A stretch of 64,000 nt of DNA, taken from assembly GCF_010435915.1 (NCBI RefSeq), contig NZ_JAAFZH010000004.1, forward strand, positions 186,001 to 250,000. Reading direction: 5' to 3'. Origin of the DNA: Spirosoma terrae. GTDB lineage: Bacteria; Bacteroidota; Bacteroidia; Cytophagales; Spirosomataceae. Numbering within the stretch: position 1 is the stretch's first letter; each line of letters begins with the position of its first letter. The notes beneath the pieces were generated by a model. The model was not told where the DNA came from and ran no database searches. It saw nothing but the letters and a program-made list of their open reading frames with translations. The translations under genes were made by a program, and so were the position numbers. This document shows, piece by piece, positions 25,467-35,192 of the stretch.

Positions 25467-26783
25467 CTATTTACTGGCTGCTACCCGCCAGATATGCCCC
25501 GTGGCATCATCGGCAACAAGTATAGCTCCATCGGGTAATACGGTCACTCCTACTGGCCGGCCATATACGTCTTTATCTGTTCCTTGAGCAATAAAACCAG
25601 TCAGAAAATCTTCGGGCTTTCCAGGTTTTCCATTCTCAAAAGGGACAAAAACGACTTTATAGCCGGAAAAACTAGACCGATTCCACGAACCGTGCTGCCC
25701 AACGAAAGCACCGTTACGATATTTTTCAGGAAAAGCCGTTTTGTCATAAAAAGCTAAGCCCAGCGAAGCCGTATGAGAACCCAGCGGCACGTCGGGAACA
25801 ATCGTTTTCTTCACCAGATCGGGCCGTTCTCCCTTACGCCGAGGATCTTCATGCTGGCCGAAATAAGCATAAGGCCAGCCATAAAAGGCTCCTTCTTTAA
25901 CGCTTGTCAAGTAATCAGGCACCAGTTCATCACCCAATTCGTCGCGTTCGTTCACAGCCGTATACAAAACTTTTGTTTCTGGCTGCCAACCCATACCTAC
26001 AGGATTCCGCAGTCCGCTGGCAAAAATTCGTTCGCCTGTTCCATCCGGGTTTATTTCAAGGATGTTGGCCCGACGAGTTTCGTTTTCAATACCGTGTTCT
26101 GCTACGTTACTTCCCGATCCAACCGATACGTAGATTTTCTTGCCATCAGCGCTGGCCAGAATGTTACGTGTCCAGTGGTTGTTATACCCACCAGCGGGCA
26201 GACTGAGAATTTTCTTGCCCTGCCCACTCATTTTTGTTTCTCCTTCTTTGTAGGGATACTGCCATAGCGCGTCGGTGTTGGCCACGTAAAAGCTATTGCC
26301 CAGCACAAGCATACCAAAAGGCTGATTGAGACCCGTCAGAAAGGTTTCACGAACATCGGGTTTACCATCCTTGTTGGTGTCACGTAGTAAAGTGATCCGG
26401 TTGGCACTTGCCTCCGTGCGTTCCGCATTCTTACGCCCAGAGACCTCGCTCTTGACAATCTCTTTGACACCCTTGCGTTCAGTGTTGGCTTCGGCAACAA
26501 AAATATCCCCGTTGGGCGCTACGTACATCCAGCGAGGACTAGCTAAACCCTTTGCGTATTCAGTAACCGTGAAACCGGCTGGTGCCTGCGGTGTTTTTCC
26601 GGCTGGCCATCCGACTACGTTGCTGAATTTGATCGATGATTCAGCTGGTTCGGGTAAGGTAATCGTAGTGTCGGCTGTAGCTACTTCTGTTTCTTTGGCC
26701 GACTCGTTTGTTTCTTTTTTCTGATTACAGGCCGAAACCAATGCCACTGCAATCATAGGGACAATAAGTGCTGTTGTTTTCAT
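25467..26783 (-). CDS. PQQ-dependent sugar dehydrogenase-like lipoprotein (sorbosone dehydrogenase family)
   Basis: 438 aa. The N-terminus MKTTALIVPMIAVALVSACN has a lipobox ending in Cys19. The rest is a six-bladed propeller of the GSDH/sorbosone dehydrogenase type: GFTVTEYAKGLASPRWMYVA, RITLLRDTNKDGKPDVRETF, FASGLRNPVGMGWQPETK, GQHGSWNRSSFSGYKVVFVP, GRPVGVTVLPDGAILVADD. Members oxidise sugars or sugar derivatives at the membrane with a quinone cofactor. The cofactor cannot be proven from sequence. It is monocistronic and ends at a strong terminator. Its role in this cell is probably sugar oxidation or glycan use. Confidence 0.85.
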   Translation of the reverse strand: MKTTALIVPMIAVALVSACNQKKETNESAKETEVATADTTITLPEPAESSIKFSNVVGWPAGKTPQAPAGFTVTEYAKGLASPRWMYVAPNGDIFVAEANTERKGVKEIVKSEVSGRKNAERTEASANRITLLRDTNKDGKPDVRETFLTGLNQPFGMLVLGNSFYVANTDALWQYPYKEGETKMSGQGKKILSLPAGGYNNHWTRNILASADGKKIYVSVGSGSNVAEHGIENETRRANILEINPDGTGERIFASGLRNPVGMGWQPETKVLYTAVNERDELGDELVPDYLTSVKEGAFYGWPYAYFGQHEDPRRKGERPDLVKKTIVPDVPLGSHTASLGLAFYDKTAFPEKYRNGAFVGQHGSWNRSSFSGYKVVFVPFENGKPGKPEDFLTGFIAQGTDKDVYGRPVGVTVLPDGAILVADDATGHIWRVAASK

Positions 26784-26875
26784 CGTTGAGTATTAGCGTT
26801 TGCTTGCTCTGGTCTACAATCATTTATCTCAGAACAACAACCTCTAAACTCCCGAATGAGCCGTTTGGTTACGGC

Positions 26876-27286
26876 CTACACTAACCTCATTGAAAAGCGA
26901 GCATAAGGGATAGGCCCTTTATAGAAAACATCACTGACAGGGGCCATGCCGAATCGTTCATAAAACGCAGCCGCATCCAGTCGGGCATCGCACCAGAGCG
27001 TTTCGGCTCCTGCTTTTTTTGCTTCGCTGATAACATGATTTAACAGTTGCGTTCCGATTCCCTGTCGCTGGTAGGCTGGATCTGTCGCAAACTTTCGAAA
27101 ACGAGCTACCTGTCCATCAACAAATAAGGAAATAACGGCTAGTAACGTATCGTTCTGAAACGCGCCAAAGTGGTACCCCTGCTCGTCGTTCTCAACCTTC
27201 ACATAGTCAAGTGGTTTATCGGGCCAGAGTACACGGTGACGTAACGGATACGTCTGCTCGGGTGAAATCGGCTGTATAACTATCAT
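26876..27286 (-). CDS. GNAT family N-acetyltransferase
   Basis: 136 aa from ATG 27286 (a TTG 6 nt upstream is also in frame). The acetyl-CoA loop is visible in ARFRKFATDPAYQRQGIGTQ (Q/RxxGxG/A) near residues 73-92, followed by LLNHVISEAKKAGAETLWCD and the C-terminal FYERFGMAP. It resembles the small ElaA/YitI-type group of acyltransferases. The acceptor is unknown. It follows the dehydratase gene at a distance of 9 nt, so the two are probably co-transcribed. Confidence 0.88.
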   Translation of the reverse strand: MIVIQPISPEQTYPLRHRVLWPDKPLDYVKVENDEQGYHFGAFQNDTLLAVISLFVDGQVARFRKFATDPAYQRQGIGTQLLNHVISEAKKAGAETLWCDARLDAAAFYERFGMAPVSDVFYKGPIPYARFSMRLV

Positions 27287-27295
27287 AAACAAAGG

Positions 27296-28243
27296 CTAGA
27301 AAGGAAGTTTACCCAGATCGACGTTTCCGCCCGTGATAATGATACCTATTTTCTGCCCGGCAAATTGATCTGTATGTTTCAGAACAACAGCCAGGGGCAC
27401 CGCGCTCGATGGTTCAATGATGATTTTCATACGCTCCCAGACCAGTCGCATCGCAGCCGCGATTTCGTCGTCCGATACGGTTAGAATTTCCGATACGTGT
27501 TGCCGGATGATGGCCAATGTTCGCTCGCTCAGACTGGTCATTAACCCATCGGCAATGGTTTTGATATAGGGAGCTTTCTCTACGCGGCCGCTCTGAAATG
27601 ACAAAACGGCGTCGGCAGCGCCCTCTGGCTCGCCGGCAATAACCCGCGTTGAAGGCGACAGATAATACGTTGTCAGCGCGGTTCCACTCAGCAAACCGCC
27701 ACCGCCAACGGGGGCCAGAATCGTATCAAATGGTTTGTCAGCGCCAAAATCAGCAATCAATTCTTTCGCGGCAGTCGCCTGACCGGCAATGACCCGATCA
27801 TCATCGAATGGGTGTACCAGCACCGCGCCTGTTCGCTCAATCACCGCCTGCACGCCCGCTTCTCTGGCTTCCAATGTTGGTTCACACTCAATCACTTCCG
27901 CTCCATAGCCTAACACAGCCGCTTTCTTTACGGCAGGAGCCGTCCGGGGCATGACAATATAGGCAGGCAGACCAACCTGCCGAGCCGCAAAGGCCACAGC
28001 CTGAGCATGGTTTCCTGATGAGTGGGTCGTAACGGCATTTCCTTCGTTACGTTCTGCCACCTGCAATACGGCATTCAGTCCTCCACGCGCCTTGAATGCG
28101 CCGATTTTCTGAAAATTTTCGCACTTAAAAAACAGCTCAGCGCCAACCCGATCATTGATGGTGTGATTAGTCAGAACAGCGGTATGATGGATATGAGGAC
28201 GAACTCGGTCGTGTGCTTCACGAATTGTATCGAAAGTAATCAT
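27296..28243 (-). CDS. Threonine/serine dehydratase-like PLP enzyme (or serine racemase)
   Basis: 315 aa, fold-type II PLP enzyme without a regulatory ACT domain. The Schiff-base lysine is in FQKIGAFKARGGLNAVLQ, the Asn-rich loop is THSSGNHAQAVAFAARQ, and the phosphate-binding Gly loop is PVGGGGLLSG; the C-terminus has ITGGNVDL. Catabolic threonine dehydratases, serine racemases and L-threo-3-hydroxyaspartate ammonia-lyases share this architecture. The likely reaction is deamination of Ser/Thr or a hydroxyamino acid to a 2-oxo acid. It is followed by a GNAT gene in the same operon. Confidence 0.88.
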   Translation of the reverse strand: MITFDTIREAHDRVRPHIHHTAVLTNHTINDRVGAELFFKCENFQKIGAFKARGGLNAVLQVAERNEGNAVTTHSSGNHAQAVAFAARQVGLPAYIVMPRTAPAVKKAAVLGYGAEVIECEPTLEAREAGVQAVIERTGAVLVHPFDDDRVIAGQATAAKELIADFGADKPFDTILAPVGGGGLLSGTALTTYYLSPSTRVIAGEPEGAADAVLSFQSGRVEKAPYIKTIADGLMTSLSERTLAIIRQHVSEILTVSDDEIAAAMRLVWERMKIIIEPSSAVPLAVVLKHTDQFAGQKIGIIITGGNVDLGKLPF

Positions 28244-28414
28244 CGGCTAATTGGTAGGCGGAGTGTGCAAATTACAAAGAAAACAGCCGCTGAACAGGTA
28301 GCGATTGTTGTTAATCCCCTTTTTCTACCAATGAACTTCTGACTAGCCTTGGTTTTTAGCCGGGGAAGCCAGTCTTTTGCTTACGAAAAACTAACGTATC
28401 AATTTCTGCCCGAC

Positions 28415-29341
28415 ATGAATACCAATCGTCGTTCTTTTCTAAAACAAGCCGCCGGATCGCTGGCGGGGTTGTCCCTAATGCCTGCTGCGTTTGCCGAAGT
28501 GACCAAGAAAAAAATGTTCTTCGACATATCACTGGCGGAATGGTCGCTGCACAAGGCTCTGTTCGCCAAGAAGATTACCAATCTCGATTTCCCAGGAATT
28601 GCCCGCAAAGAGTTCGATATCAGCATTGTCGAATACGTTAATCAGTTTTTCAAGGACAAAGCGCAGGACAAAACCTACCTGAACGATCTTCTGACCCGCT
28701 GCAAGGACAACGGAATCAGCAATCACCTGATCATGATTGATGGTGAAGGCAATCTGGGTGCAACTGATGCAGCCGAACGCGCCAAAGCCATTGAAAACCA
28801 CCATCGCTGGGTTGAATGTGCTAAATACCTGGGCTGTAAGACGATCCGGGTCAACGCTGCTGGCACAGGAACGGCCGAAGAAGTACAGAAAGCGGCCATT
28901 GAAGGACTTAGCAAACTTGGTGAATTTGCGAAGACGATGAACATCAACGTAATCGTTGAGAATCACGGTGGCTACTCCTCGAACGGCAAATGGCTGTCGA
29001 GCGTCATGAAACAGGTCAATATGAAAAACGTGGGTACATTGCCCGATTTTGGCAATTTCTGTATCAAACGCGGAGAAGGTCACAGCTGTCAGGAAGAATA
29101 CGACCGGTATATGGGGATTCAGGAGCTGATGCCGTTTGCTAAGGGTGTCTCTACCAAAACTTACAATTTTGATGATAAGGGGAACTGCACTGATTTTGAT
29201 TACACTCGGGTTATGAAAATCGTTAAAGACAGCGGTTTCAAAGGTATTGCCGGCATTGAATATGAAGGCGACAAACTGGACGAATACGACGGAATCCGGA
29301 AAACGAAAGCTTTGCTCGAACGAGTTGGCACCATGGTTTAG
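28415..29341 (+). CDS. Tat-exported sugar phosphate isomerase/epimerase-like protein
   Basis: About 308 aa from ATG 28415; the frame is open further upstream from a TTG, but [20 protein letters not shown] is a twin-arginine signal and marks the start. The mature part is a xylose-isomerase-like TIM barrel: [54 protein letters not shown] and [24 protein letters not shown] and PDFGNF carry likely metal ligands. Cytophagales carry many exported proteins of this type, probably acting on sugars in the periplasm. Substrate unknown. A terminator follows. Confidence 0.88.
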   Translation: MNTNRRSFLKQAAGSLAGLSLMPAAFAEVTKKKMFFDISLAEWSLHKALFAKKITNLDFPGIARKEFDISIVEYVNQFFKDKAQDKTYLNDLLTRCKDNGISNHLIMIDGEGNLGATDAAERAKAIENHHRWVECAKYLGCKTIRVNAAGTGTAEEVQKAAIEGLSKLGEFAKTMNINVIVENHGGYSSNGKWLSSVMKQVNMKNVGTLPDFGNFCIKRGEGHSCQEEYDRYMGIQELMPFAKGVSTKTYNFDDKGNCTDFDYTRVMKIVKDSGFKGIAGIEYEGDKLDEYDGIRKTKALLERVGTMV

Positions 29342-29354
29342 TCCTTCCCCTTTT

Positions 29355-29391
29355 ATCTCGCTGGAAACTGTATTCCAGCGAGATATTTTTT
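29355..29391 (+). terminator. Intrinsic terminator of the isomerase-like gene
   Basis: atctcgctggaa (29355-29366) pairs with ttccagcgagat (29373-29384), loop 6 nt, followed by TTTTTT. It stands between the isomerase-like gene and the M20 amidohydrolase gene. Confidence 0.8.
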
Positions 29392-29415
29392 AGTCCTGCT
29401 ACGTTCCTTCCAACA

Positions 29416-30549
29416 ATGTCTACCCCCAGCATCTTCATCGATTTCAGACGAACGCTCCATCAATACCCTGAAGTATCGGGCCAGGAAGTGGAGACACAAA
29501 AACGGATTAAAGCCTTTGTTAGTCAGTTCGCTCCAGCCGATCTCAGAGAAATAGGCGGCACCGGTTTGTTGCTCCAATACGGCAACGATGATGCAGGTCC
29601 CGTTACGTTGATACGTGCCGACATCGACGCCCTGCCTATTCAGGAAGTAAACGAATTTGCCCATAAGTCATTGCTGGATGGCGTTTCGCATAAATGTGGA
29701 CACGATGGCCATGCCGCTATTCTGGCAAGGCTGGCTTCGCTGCTGCAGCAAACACCGCCAGCCAGGGGTAACATCTTTCTTGTTTTTCAGCCAGCCGAAG
29801 AAACCGGCCAGGGGGCTGAAGCCGTTCTGCATGATCCAGCGTTTTCAGCCATTCGACCCGACAGAGTGTTTGCCCTGCACAATCTACCGGGTTATCAACA
29901 GGGCGTAATTGTCTGCAAACCCGCCGAATTTACGGCTGCGGTAAAAAGTCTGATCGTCCGGTTCAAGGGTAAAGTTTCGCACTCGGCTGAACCAGAAAAA
30001 GGGGTTAATCCCGCTTATCTGATGGCCAGATTTACGCTAGCGCTAAAAGAACTGGAACAACCCGATCCTGGTGCGGAGCATTTTGCGCTCGCTACGCCTA
30101 TTTATACGACGCTGGGCGAAAAATCGTATGGCATATCAGCTGGTTATGGCGAGGTACACGTAACACTCAGAACCCGCAACAACCAACGTATGGATGAGCT
30201 AAGTCGTCAGATTTTAGATATACTGGCGAACCTTTCGGCGGGTAGCGGCATTGAATTGGAATCAGCTTATACGGAAGCATTCGTTGCCAATCAAAATCAT
30301 CCCGAAGCGTTTGACGACGTTAAACGTAGTGCTCATGCATTGGGCTATGACTTTATTGAAAAGCAGGAACCGTTTAAATGGGGTGAAGACTTTGGTTTAT
30401 TCACCCAACACTACAAAGGAGCCATGTTTGGGATTGGTGCGGGCGAAAACACGCCCGCGCTGCATAACGCAGACTATGACTTCAATGACAATCTGATTGA
30501 GCCAGCGGCTCAACTATTTTTATCGCTTGTTAATCGTCATCACTCGTAA
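29416..30549 (+). CDS. M20-family amidohydrolase (hippurate hydrolase-like)
   Basis: 377 aa. Metal-site motifs are IRADIDALPIQE, HKCGHDGHAAILARLASLL and FQPAEETGQGAEAVLHD; the terminal PALHNADYDFND holds the last His ligand. A dimerisation domain is inserted around residues 175-290. These dinuclear zinc enzymes cleave N-acyl amino acids or related amides in the cytoplasm. It lies between an exported sugar isomerase-like gene and an aldehyde dehydrogenase gene, with a terminator on the 5' side, so it may head a short operon with the dehydrogenase (gap 52 nt). Confidence 0.9.
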   Translation: MSTPSIFIDFRRTLHQYPEVSGQEVETQKRIKAFVSQFAPADLREIGGTGLLLQYGNDDAGPVTLIRADIDALPIQEVNEFAHKSLLDGVSHKCGHDGHAAILARLASLLQQTPPARGNIFLVFQPAEETGQGAEAVLHDPAFSAIRPDRVFALHNLPGYQQGVIVCKPAEFTAAVKSLIVRFKGKVSHSAEPEKGVNPAYLMARFTLALKELEQPDPGAEHFALATPIYTTLGEKSYGISAGYGEVHVTLRTRNNQRMDELSRQILDILANLSAGSGIELESAYTEAFVANQNHPEAFDDVKRSAHALGYDFIEKQEPFKWGEDFGLFTQHYKGAMFGIGAGENTPALHNADYDFNDNLIEPAAQLFLSLVNRHHS

Positions 30550-30601
30550 ACAGCATTCTTTTTAATCACATCAGCCACAGTCTGATCAACTAGTTTGAAC
30601 C

Positions 30602-32200
30602 ATGTCAACCAGTCAATACCAGCTTACCTCCAGTTTTATTGGTAATGAAGCCATTGTAGGGGAAGGCGATTACTTCCAGGCTTTTGCGCCGGGAACCAGT
30701 GAACAGCTTACCGATGAGTTTTCCAATGTATCCAGCGAACAGGCAAACCTGGCTGTAGAAAAAGCGGCCGATGCCTTTGCGGTCTATACCAAGCTACAAG
30801 CCAGCCAGCGAGCTGATTTCCTGGACGCTATTGCCAGCGAAATTGAAGCCCTGGGCGATGCACTCATTGAGCGGGCGGTTCTGGAAAGTGGCTTACCAAC
30901 TGCCCGGCTATCGGGAGAGCGTGGTCGTACTACCGGCCAGCTTCGGATGTTTGCCAAACTCATTCGCGAAGGCTCCTGGGTCGATGCCCGAATCAACCCC
31001 GCCCTCCCCGATCGTCAGCCCCTGCCACGGCCTGATCTTCGGCGGATGCTGGTTCCACTCGGGCCGGTTGTTGTATTTGGTGCCAGCAACTTCCCATTGG
31101 CATTTTCGGTAGCTGGTGGTGATACGGCGTCGGCTTTAGCCGCTGGTTGCCCGGTTGTGTTTAAAGCCCACCCATCGCATCCCGGTACGTCATCACTGGT
31201 TGGGCAGGCGATAACGGCTGCGGCCCAGAAAACGGGCATGCCCGACGGCGTTTTTTCACTCTTGCACGCTGATAATACAGTTGCCCAGGAATTGGTGGCG
31301 CATCCCGCCATCAAAGCGGTTGGTTTTACCGGTTCACGCGCTGGCGGTCTCGCTCTGTTAAAAATTGCCAACGAACGCCCGGAACCCATCCCGGTGTATG
31401 CCGAAATGAGCGCTGTTAACCCCGTTGTTGTATTACCAGGCGCCATTCAGGAAAACGCGGTGAAAGTAGCTGAGGGACTGGCCGCATCTGTTACGTTGGG
31501 CGTTGGTCAGTTCTGTACCAATCCTGGGCTGGTTTTTCTGCTAGACTCCCCACAAACCGAGTTATTTCTGGAAACCGTAGCGGAGAAAATCCGGGCGTCT
31601 GCTCCGGCCACTATGCTCAACGCGGGTATCTGCCAGAACTATCAGCGGGGCATTCAGCATAACCGAGTTATTCCTGGCGTACATGTGCTGGCCGAATCAG
31701 AAGTCGAAGCCAATGAGGATAAAACAGAAGGTCGCCCAACCATTCTGACCACAACAGCTCCTTTCTTCCTTTGTAGTCCAAGCCTGAGCGAAGAAATCTT
31801 TGGTCCGTCATCCGTGATTATCGTTTGTAAAACCGAAGCCGAATTAGCCGACTGTTTACAAACGCTCGACGGCCAGTTGACAGCAACGTTATACGCCACG
31901 TCAGCCGAAATCAGCCAGTCATCGTTCGACTGGGTTTCCTTGCTACAGGCAAAAGTAGGTCGACTGCTGTTTGGTGGTTACCCCACTGGCGTAGAGGTTT
32001 CTGAAGCCATGACTCATGGCGGGCCATTCCCCGCCACTACCGACGGAGGACGTAGCACATCGGTGGGTACAGGAGCTATTCTTCGGTTTGTTCGGCCCTT
32101 TACCTATCAAAGCTTCCCCGATGCGCTGTTACCGTTAGCTTTACAGGACGCCAATCCACTTGGTATCTGGCGTAATGTTGATGGCGTCATGACAAAATAA
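30602..32200 (+). CDS. Aldehyde dehydrogenase, 2-ketoglutaric semialdehyde dehydrogenase-like
   Basis: 532 aa. Motifs: LGPVVVFGASNFPLAFSVAG (cofactor region), VGFTGSRAGGLALLKIA, the catalytic Glu in PVYAEMSAVNPVV and the nucleophile Cys in GVGQFCTNPGLVF. The whole is typical of the NADP-dependent 2,5-dioxovalerate (ketoglutarate semialdehyde) dehydrogenases that complete pentose, sugar-acid or hydroxyproline breakdown. The enzyme would feed 2-oxoglutarate into the TCA cycle. The close position after the M20 hydrolase suggests co-transcription; no other enzyme of the pathway is adjacent. A terminator follows. Confidence 0.88.
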   Translation: MSTSQYQLTSSFIGNEAIVGEGDYFQAFAPGTSEQLTDEFSNVSSEQANLAVEKAADAFAVYTKLQASQRADFLDAIASEIEALGDALIERAVLESGLPTARLSGERGRTTGQLRMFAKLIREGSWVDARINPALPDRQPLPRPDLRRMLVPLGPVVVFGASNFPLAFSVAGGDTASALAAGCPVVFKAHPSHPGTSSLVGQAITAAAQKTGMPDGVFSLLHADNTVAQELVAHPAIKAVGFTGSRAGGLALLKIANERPEPIPVYAEMSAVNPVVVLPGAIQENAVKVAEGLAASVTLGVGQFCTNPGLVFLLDSPQTELFLETVAEKIRASAPATMLNAGICQNYQRGIQHNRVIPGVHVLAESEVEANEDKTEGRPTILTTTAPFFLCSPSLSEEIFGPSSVIIVCKTEAELADCLQTLDGQLTATLYATSAEISQSSFDWVSLLQAKVGRLLFGGYPTGVEVSEAMTHGGPFPATTDGGRSTSVGTGAILRFVRPFTYQSFPDALLPLALQDANPLGIWRNVDGVMTK

Positions 32201-32207
32201 CGTCGAT

Positions 32208-32268
32208 CTTGTCGAAACGAGTTAGTAGCTGATGCTAAGTTATTGGCTCGTTTCGACAAGTTTATTTT
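32208..32268 (+). terminator. Intrinsic terminator after the aldehyde dehydrogenase gene
   Basis: cttgtcgaaacgag (32208-32221) pairs with ctcgtttcgacaag (32247-32260) across a 25-nt loop, followed by TTTATTTTT. It lies 8 nt after the dehydrogenase stop and supports the later start (32288) of the following gene. Confidence 0.75.
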
Positions 32269-32287
32269 TCCCCACCAACCTATTAGT

Positions 32288-32791
32288 ATGACGCTCCGCG
32301 ACATTTTTGAAGCCGCTTCTCACCAGCCAATGCTGCTCTTTCTGGTATTGATGTCAGTACCCGTATTGGCTTTTCTGGTGAATCTGTGGTCAGGCGAAAC
32401 GGCGGAAGACATCTGGAAATGGCGATATGTCTATGCGGTTCTGGTTTATATGGCCTGCATACCCGGTATTTTTGCCATTACGCTAACTGTCTACCTGTTT
32501 CTATTTGAGCGGCAAAGTATCTGGGATATCCATCTGGTCATTCAGGTACTCCCGATTTTGACCATGGGCTTTACGTTGGCCCTGATCCGGCGAAAGATTC
32601 CATTCAATTACATCCCGGCTTTTGGGAAACTATCCAGCGCTTTAACGTTGATTGCGGCCGTTATCGGCATTCTCTGGATAATCGATCGTACCCGTCTTGT
32701 GGCGATTACCTATATTCCTTTTACGTATATTCTGGGCGCTTTTGTCGTACTGCTGCTGCTTATTCGGTTTGCCTGGAGCCGTATTTTTTAA
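32288..32791 (+). CDS. Integral membrane protein of unknown function
   Basis: 167 aa from ATG 32288; an upstream in-frame start would lie inside the terminator hairpin. Four to five transmembrane helices are apparent: PMLLFLVLMSVPVLAFLVNL, the YVYAVLVYMACIPGIFAITL segment, VIQVLPILTMGFTLALI, LSSALTLIAAVIGILWII and FTYILGAFVVLLLLIRF. The sequence around GETAEDIWKWRY, between helices 1 and 2, is hydrophilic. It is not like a transporter I can name. Distance to the next gene is 52 nt. Confidence 0.7.
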   Translation: MTLRDIFEAASHQPMLLFLVLMSVPVLAFLVNLWSGETAEDIWKWRYVYAVLVYMACIPGIFAITLTVYLFLFERQSIWDIHLVIQVLPILTMGFTLALIRRKIPFNYIPAFGKLSSALTLIAAVIGILWIIDRTRLVAITYIPFTYILGAFVVLLLLIRFAWSRIF

Positions 32792-32843
32792 AATTTACTT
32801 TTTTAAGTAAACAATTTATCTTGGAGAGGTAATTAACTCATTG

Positions 32844-33539
32844 ATGCTATCTCCATTACGTCTTTTCCGATTCTTGTTCCTTATTGTATGTGCGGGTCAA
32901 AGCTGTCAGTATAATCCGGCTCCTAACGACTATGGGTACGATTATTTTCCGTTGGAAACCGGGCGTTACGTCGTTTATACGGTTGATGAACAGCTTTACT
33001 CACTTAACTCAGCTCCGGTCCAGCGGCAGTATCAGCTCAAAGAAGTGATTGGTAAGCCCTACGTTGACGTAGCCGGTCGAACCGCTTTTCGGCTGCTACG
33101 TTACCAACGATTGGCCGACAACCAGCCGTGGCAGGCAGATTCTATATGGTCGGTCCGGTTAGTCGATAACATGGCGATTCGGACAGAAAATAACCAGGAT
33201 TTCGTCACGCTACGTTTTCCTGTTAGCGATCGGTTAACCTGGAACGGGAACCAATTCAATACTCTTGGAACGGATGATTATCAGGTACGCAATAGCCACC
33301 AGCCCTATCGCGTTTTCGATACAGAGTTCCGTCAGACCGTTACTGTGATTGCACAGAACGATTCGACGCTTACGGCACAGGATAAACGTATTGACGTGTA
33401 TGCCCAACAGATTGGTTTGATCTACAGAGAACGCACCCAACTGCATTTCTGCACGTCGAGTCCATCCTGCATTGGCAACTACCAGATTGATTATGGCATC
33501 AGACAAATCTACCGAATCCAATCATACGGCAAAGACTAG
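32844..33539 (+). CDS. Exported protein of unknown function
   Basis: About 231 aa from ATG 32844 (a TTG one codon upstream is possible). The N-terminus LRLFRFLFLIVCAGQSCQYN is a signal region with a Cys near position 22 that could be lipidated, though the lipobox is poor. The mature part has no domain I know; it looks all-beta, with FPLETGRYVVYTVDEQLY and ERTQLHFCTSSPSCIGNYQ, where two cysteines could form a disulfide. The 3' end overlaps the subtilisin gene by 47 nt, which suggests co-expression. Confidence 0.65.
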   Translation: MLSPLRLFRFLFLIVCAGQSCQYNPAPNDYGYDYFPLETGRYVVYTVDEQLYSLNSAPVQRQYQLKEVIGKPYVDVAGRTAFRLLRYQRLADNQPWQADSIWSVRLVDNMAIRTENNQDFVTLRFPVSDRLTWNGNQFNTLGTDDYQVRNSHQPYRVFDTEFRQTVTVIAQNDSTLTAQDKRIDVYAQQIGLIYRERTQLHFCTSSPSCIGNYQIDYGIRQIYRIQSYGKD

Positions 33540-35154
33540 GGCTTGCTCGACACTTCTTTTGTTGCTACTGGTTCAGACAATCGGCTTTGGGCAAACTACC
33601 CGAAAATATTTTGTGCTTCTGCGCGACAAAGCCAACACACCTTATAGCCTACAACGCCCCGAGCAGTTTCTCTCACAACGCGCCATACTACGTCGGCAAA
33701 AGCAGAATATTTCCATTAAGGAACGCGACCTGCCCGTCAATCCCGCCTACGTAGCGCAGCTTCAGCAGGCAGGTGCCAAAATCTGGTTTCCTTCGCGGTG
33801 GTTTAATGCGGTTATGGTTGAAGCAACAGAAACGGTCATTACGTCCGTGCTGCAATTACCCTTTGTGAAGGGTATCGAATTCGGTCGATCGCTTTCTAAC
33901 TTCCGGATCGGTGCAGACAATCAGATCAATACGTCCAATCAAGTGTCGAAATTCGGCAAAGTGGAGGCCCTGAGTTATGGAACATCCCAGGCTCAGATAA
34001 CCCAAATCGGCGTCGATAGAATGCACGAACTGGGTTATCATGGCGAGGGTATGCTGATTGGTGTGCTGGATGCCGGTTTCCAGAATGCCGATCGCGTAAA
34101 TTTTTTAAGTCAGTTATTCGCGGAGAACCGAGTGCTGGCAACCTATGATTTTGTCAAAAAAGAAACGAGTGTCTACGAAGATGACGCACACGGCTTATCC
34201 TGCCTGTCAGCAATAGCTGCTACGTCTGATAATCAGCTATATGGCACAGCTTATAAGGCTTCGTTCATTCTGCTACGGACGGAGGATGCTGCGAGTGAAA
34301 GTAAAATAGAAGAAGCCAATTGGGTATTTGGAGCCGAATATGCCGACAGTGTCGGAGTCGACGTAGTTAGTTCGTCGCTGGGCTACACTACGTTCGATAA
34401 TCCGGCAACTAACTATACCTACCAGGATATGGATGGCAAAACCGCTCTCTGTTCCCGAGCGGCTCAGATAGCTACCGAAACGGGAATGGTTGTTATAGTT
34501 GCAGCCGGAAACGATGGCAGTAATTCCTGGCGATACCTGTCGGCGCCTTCCGATGCCTCATCCGTTCTTGCGATTGGTGCCGTTACACAAACAGGCCAAC
34601 AGGCGTCGTTTAGTTCATTCGGACCATCTGCCGACGGTCGTGTAAAACCCGATCTGGCGGCCAGGGGCCAAGGTACAACAGTTGGTTATCCGTTCAATTC
34701 TATTTCTTCGGGTAATGGTACGTCCTATGCAACACCTTTGGTAGCGGGACTTGCCGCTGGCTTCTGGCAAGCCCATCCTCATCTTACTGCCAGTCAGGTA
34801 ACCGAAAGCCTGCGACGGTCGGGCCACCAATATGACCGTCCTGACGACCGACTTGGTTATGGTATTCCCAATTTTGAACGCGCATCTACTGCTGCTGAAG
34901 TATTTAAGCAGTTATTGGTTTACCCCAACCCATTCAGCGAAGCGGAACCACTAGCTATTCAATGGGCCGAGCTTGAACCCAATGCTACGTTAAGTGCTAC
35001 GTTGGTTGATCTAATGGGAAGAACCGTCTGGCAAAATACGTATACGGGCATGTCGAGCTTCCGACTCCCAAACCTTAACCTGTCTGCCGGGTTATATTTT
35101 ATGACGCTCGTTTCGGGCGACAAGAAGCGAACCACAAAGGTTATCAAACAATAG
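33493..35154 (+). CDS. Subtilisin-like (S8) serine peptidase with T9SS sorting domain
   Basis: 553 aa from ATG 33493. A signal peptide (CSTLLLLLLVQTIGFGQ) starts about residue 18. The S8 domain has Asp193 in GVLDAGFQNAD, His233 in YEDDAHGLSCLSAIA and Ser411 in SGNGTSYATPLVAGLAAG. The usual HGTH motif is AHGLS. The last 80 residues (LLVYPNPFSEAEPLAIQWAE, then AGLYFMTLVSGDKKRTTKVI) form a type A T9SS C-terminal sorting domain, so the enzyme should be secreted through the type IX system and anchored on the surface or released. Its 5' end overlaps the preceding exported protein by 47 nt. Confidence 0.92.
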   Translation: MASDKSTESNHTAKTRACSTLLLLLLVQTIGFGQTTRKYFVLLRDKANTPYSLQRPEQFLSQRAILRRQKQNISIKERDLPVNPAYVAQLQQAGAKIWFPSRWFNAVMVEATETVITSVLQLPFVKGIEFGRSLSNFRIGADNQINTSNQVSKFGKVEALSYGTSQAQITQIGVDRMHELGYHGEGMLIGVLDAGFQNADRVNFLSQLFAENRVLATYDFVKKETSVYEDDAHGLSCLSAIAATSDNQLYGTAYKASFILLRTEDAASESKIEEANWVFGAEYADSVGVDVVSSSLGYTTFDNPATNYTYQDMDGKTALCSRAAQIATETGMVVIVAAGNDGSNSWRYLSAPSDASSVLAIGAVTQTGQQASFSSFGPSADGRVKPDLAARGQGTTVGYPFNSISSGNGTSYATPLVAGLAAGFWQAHPHLTASQVTESLRRSGHQYDRPDDRLGYGIPNFERASTAAEVFKQLLVYPNPFSEAEPLAIQWAELEPNATLSATLVDLMGRTVWQNTYTGMSSFRLPNLNLSAGLYFMTLVSGDKKRTTKVIKQ

Positions 35155-35192
35155 ATCGGACCTTGCTCCTCTGTTGGTAATCAGGTAGAAAA

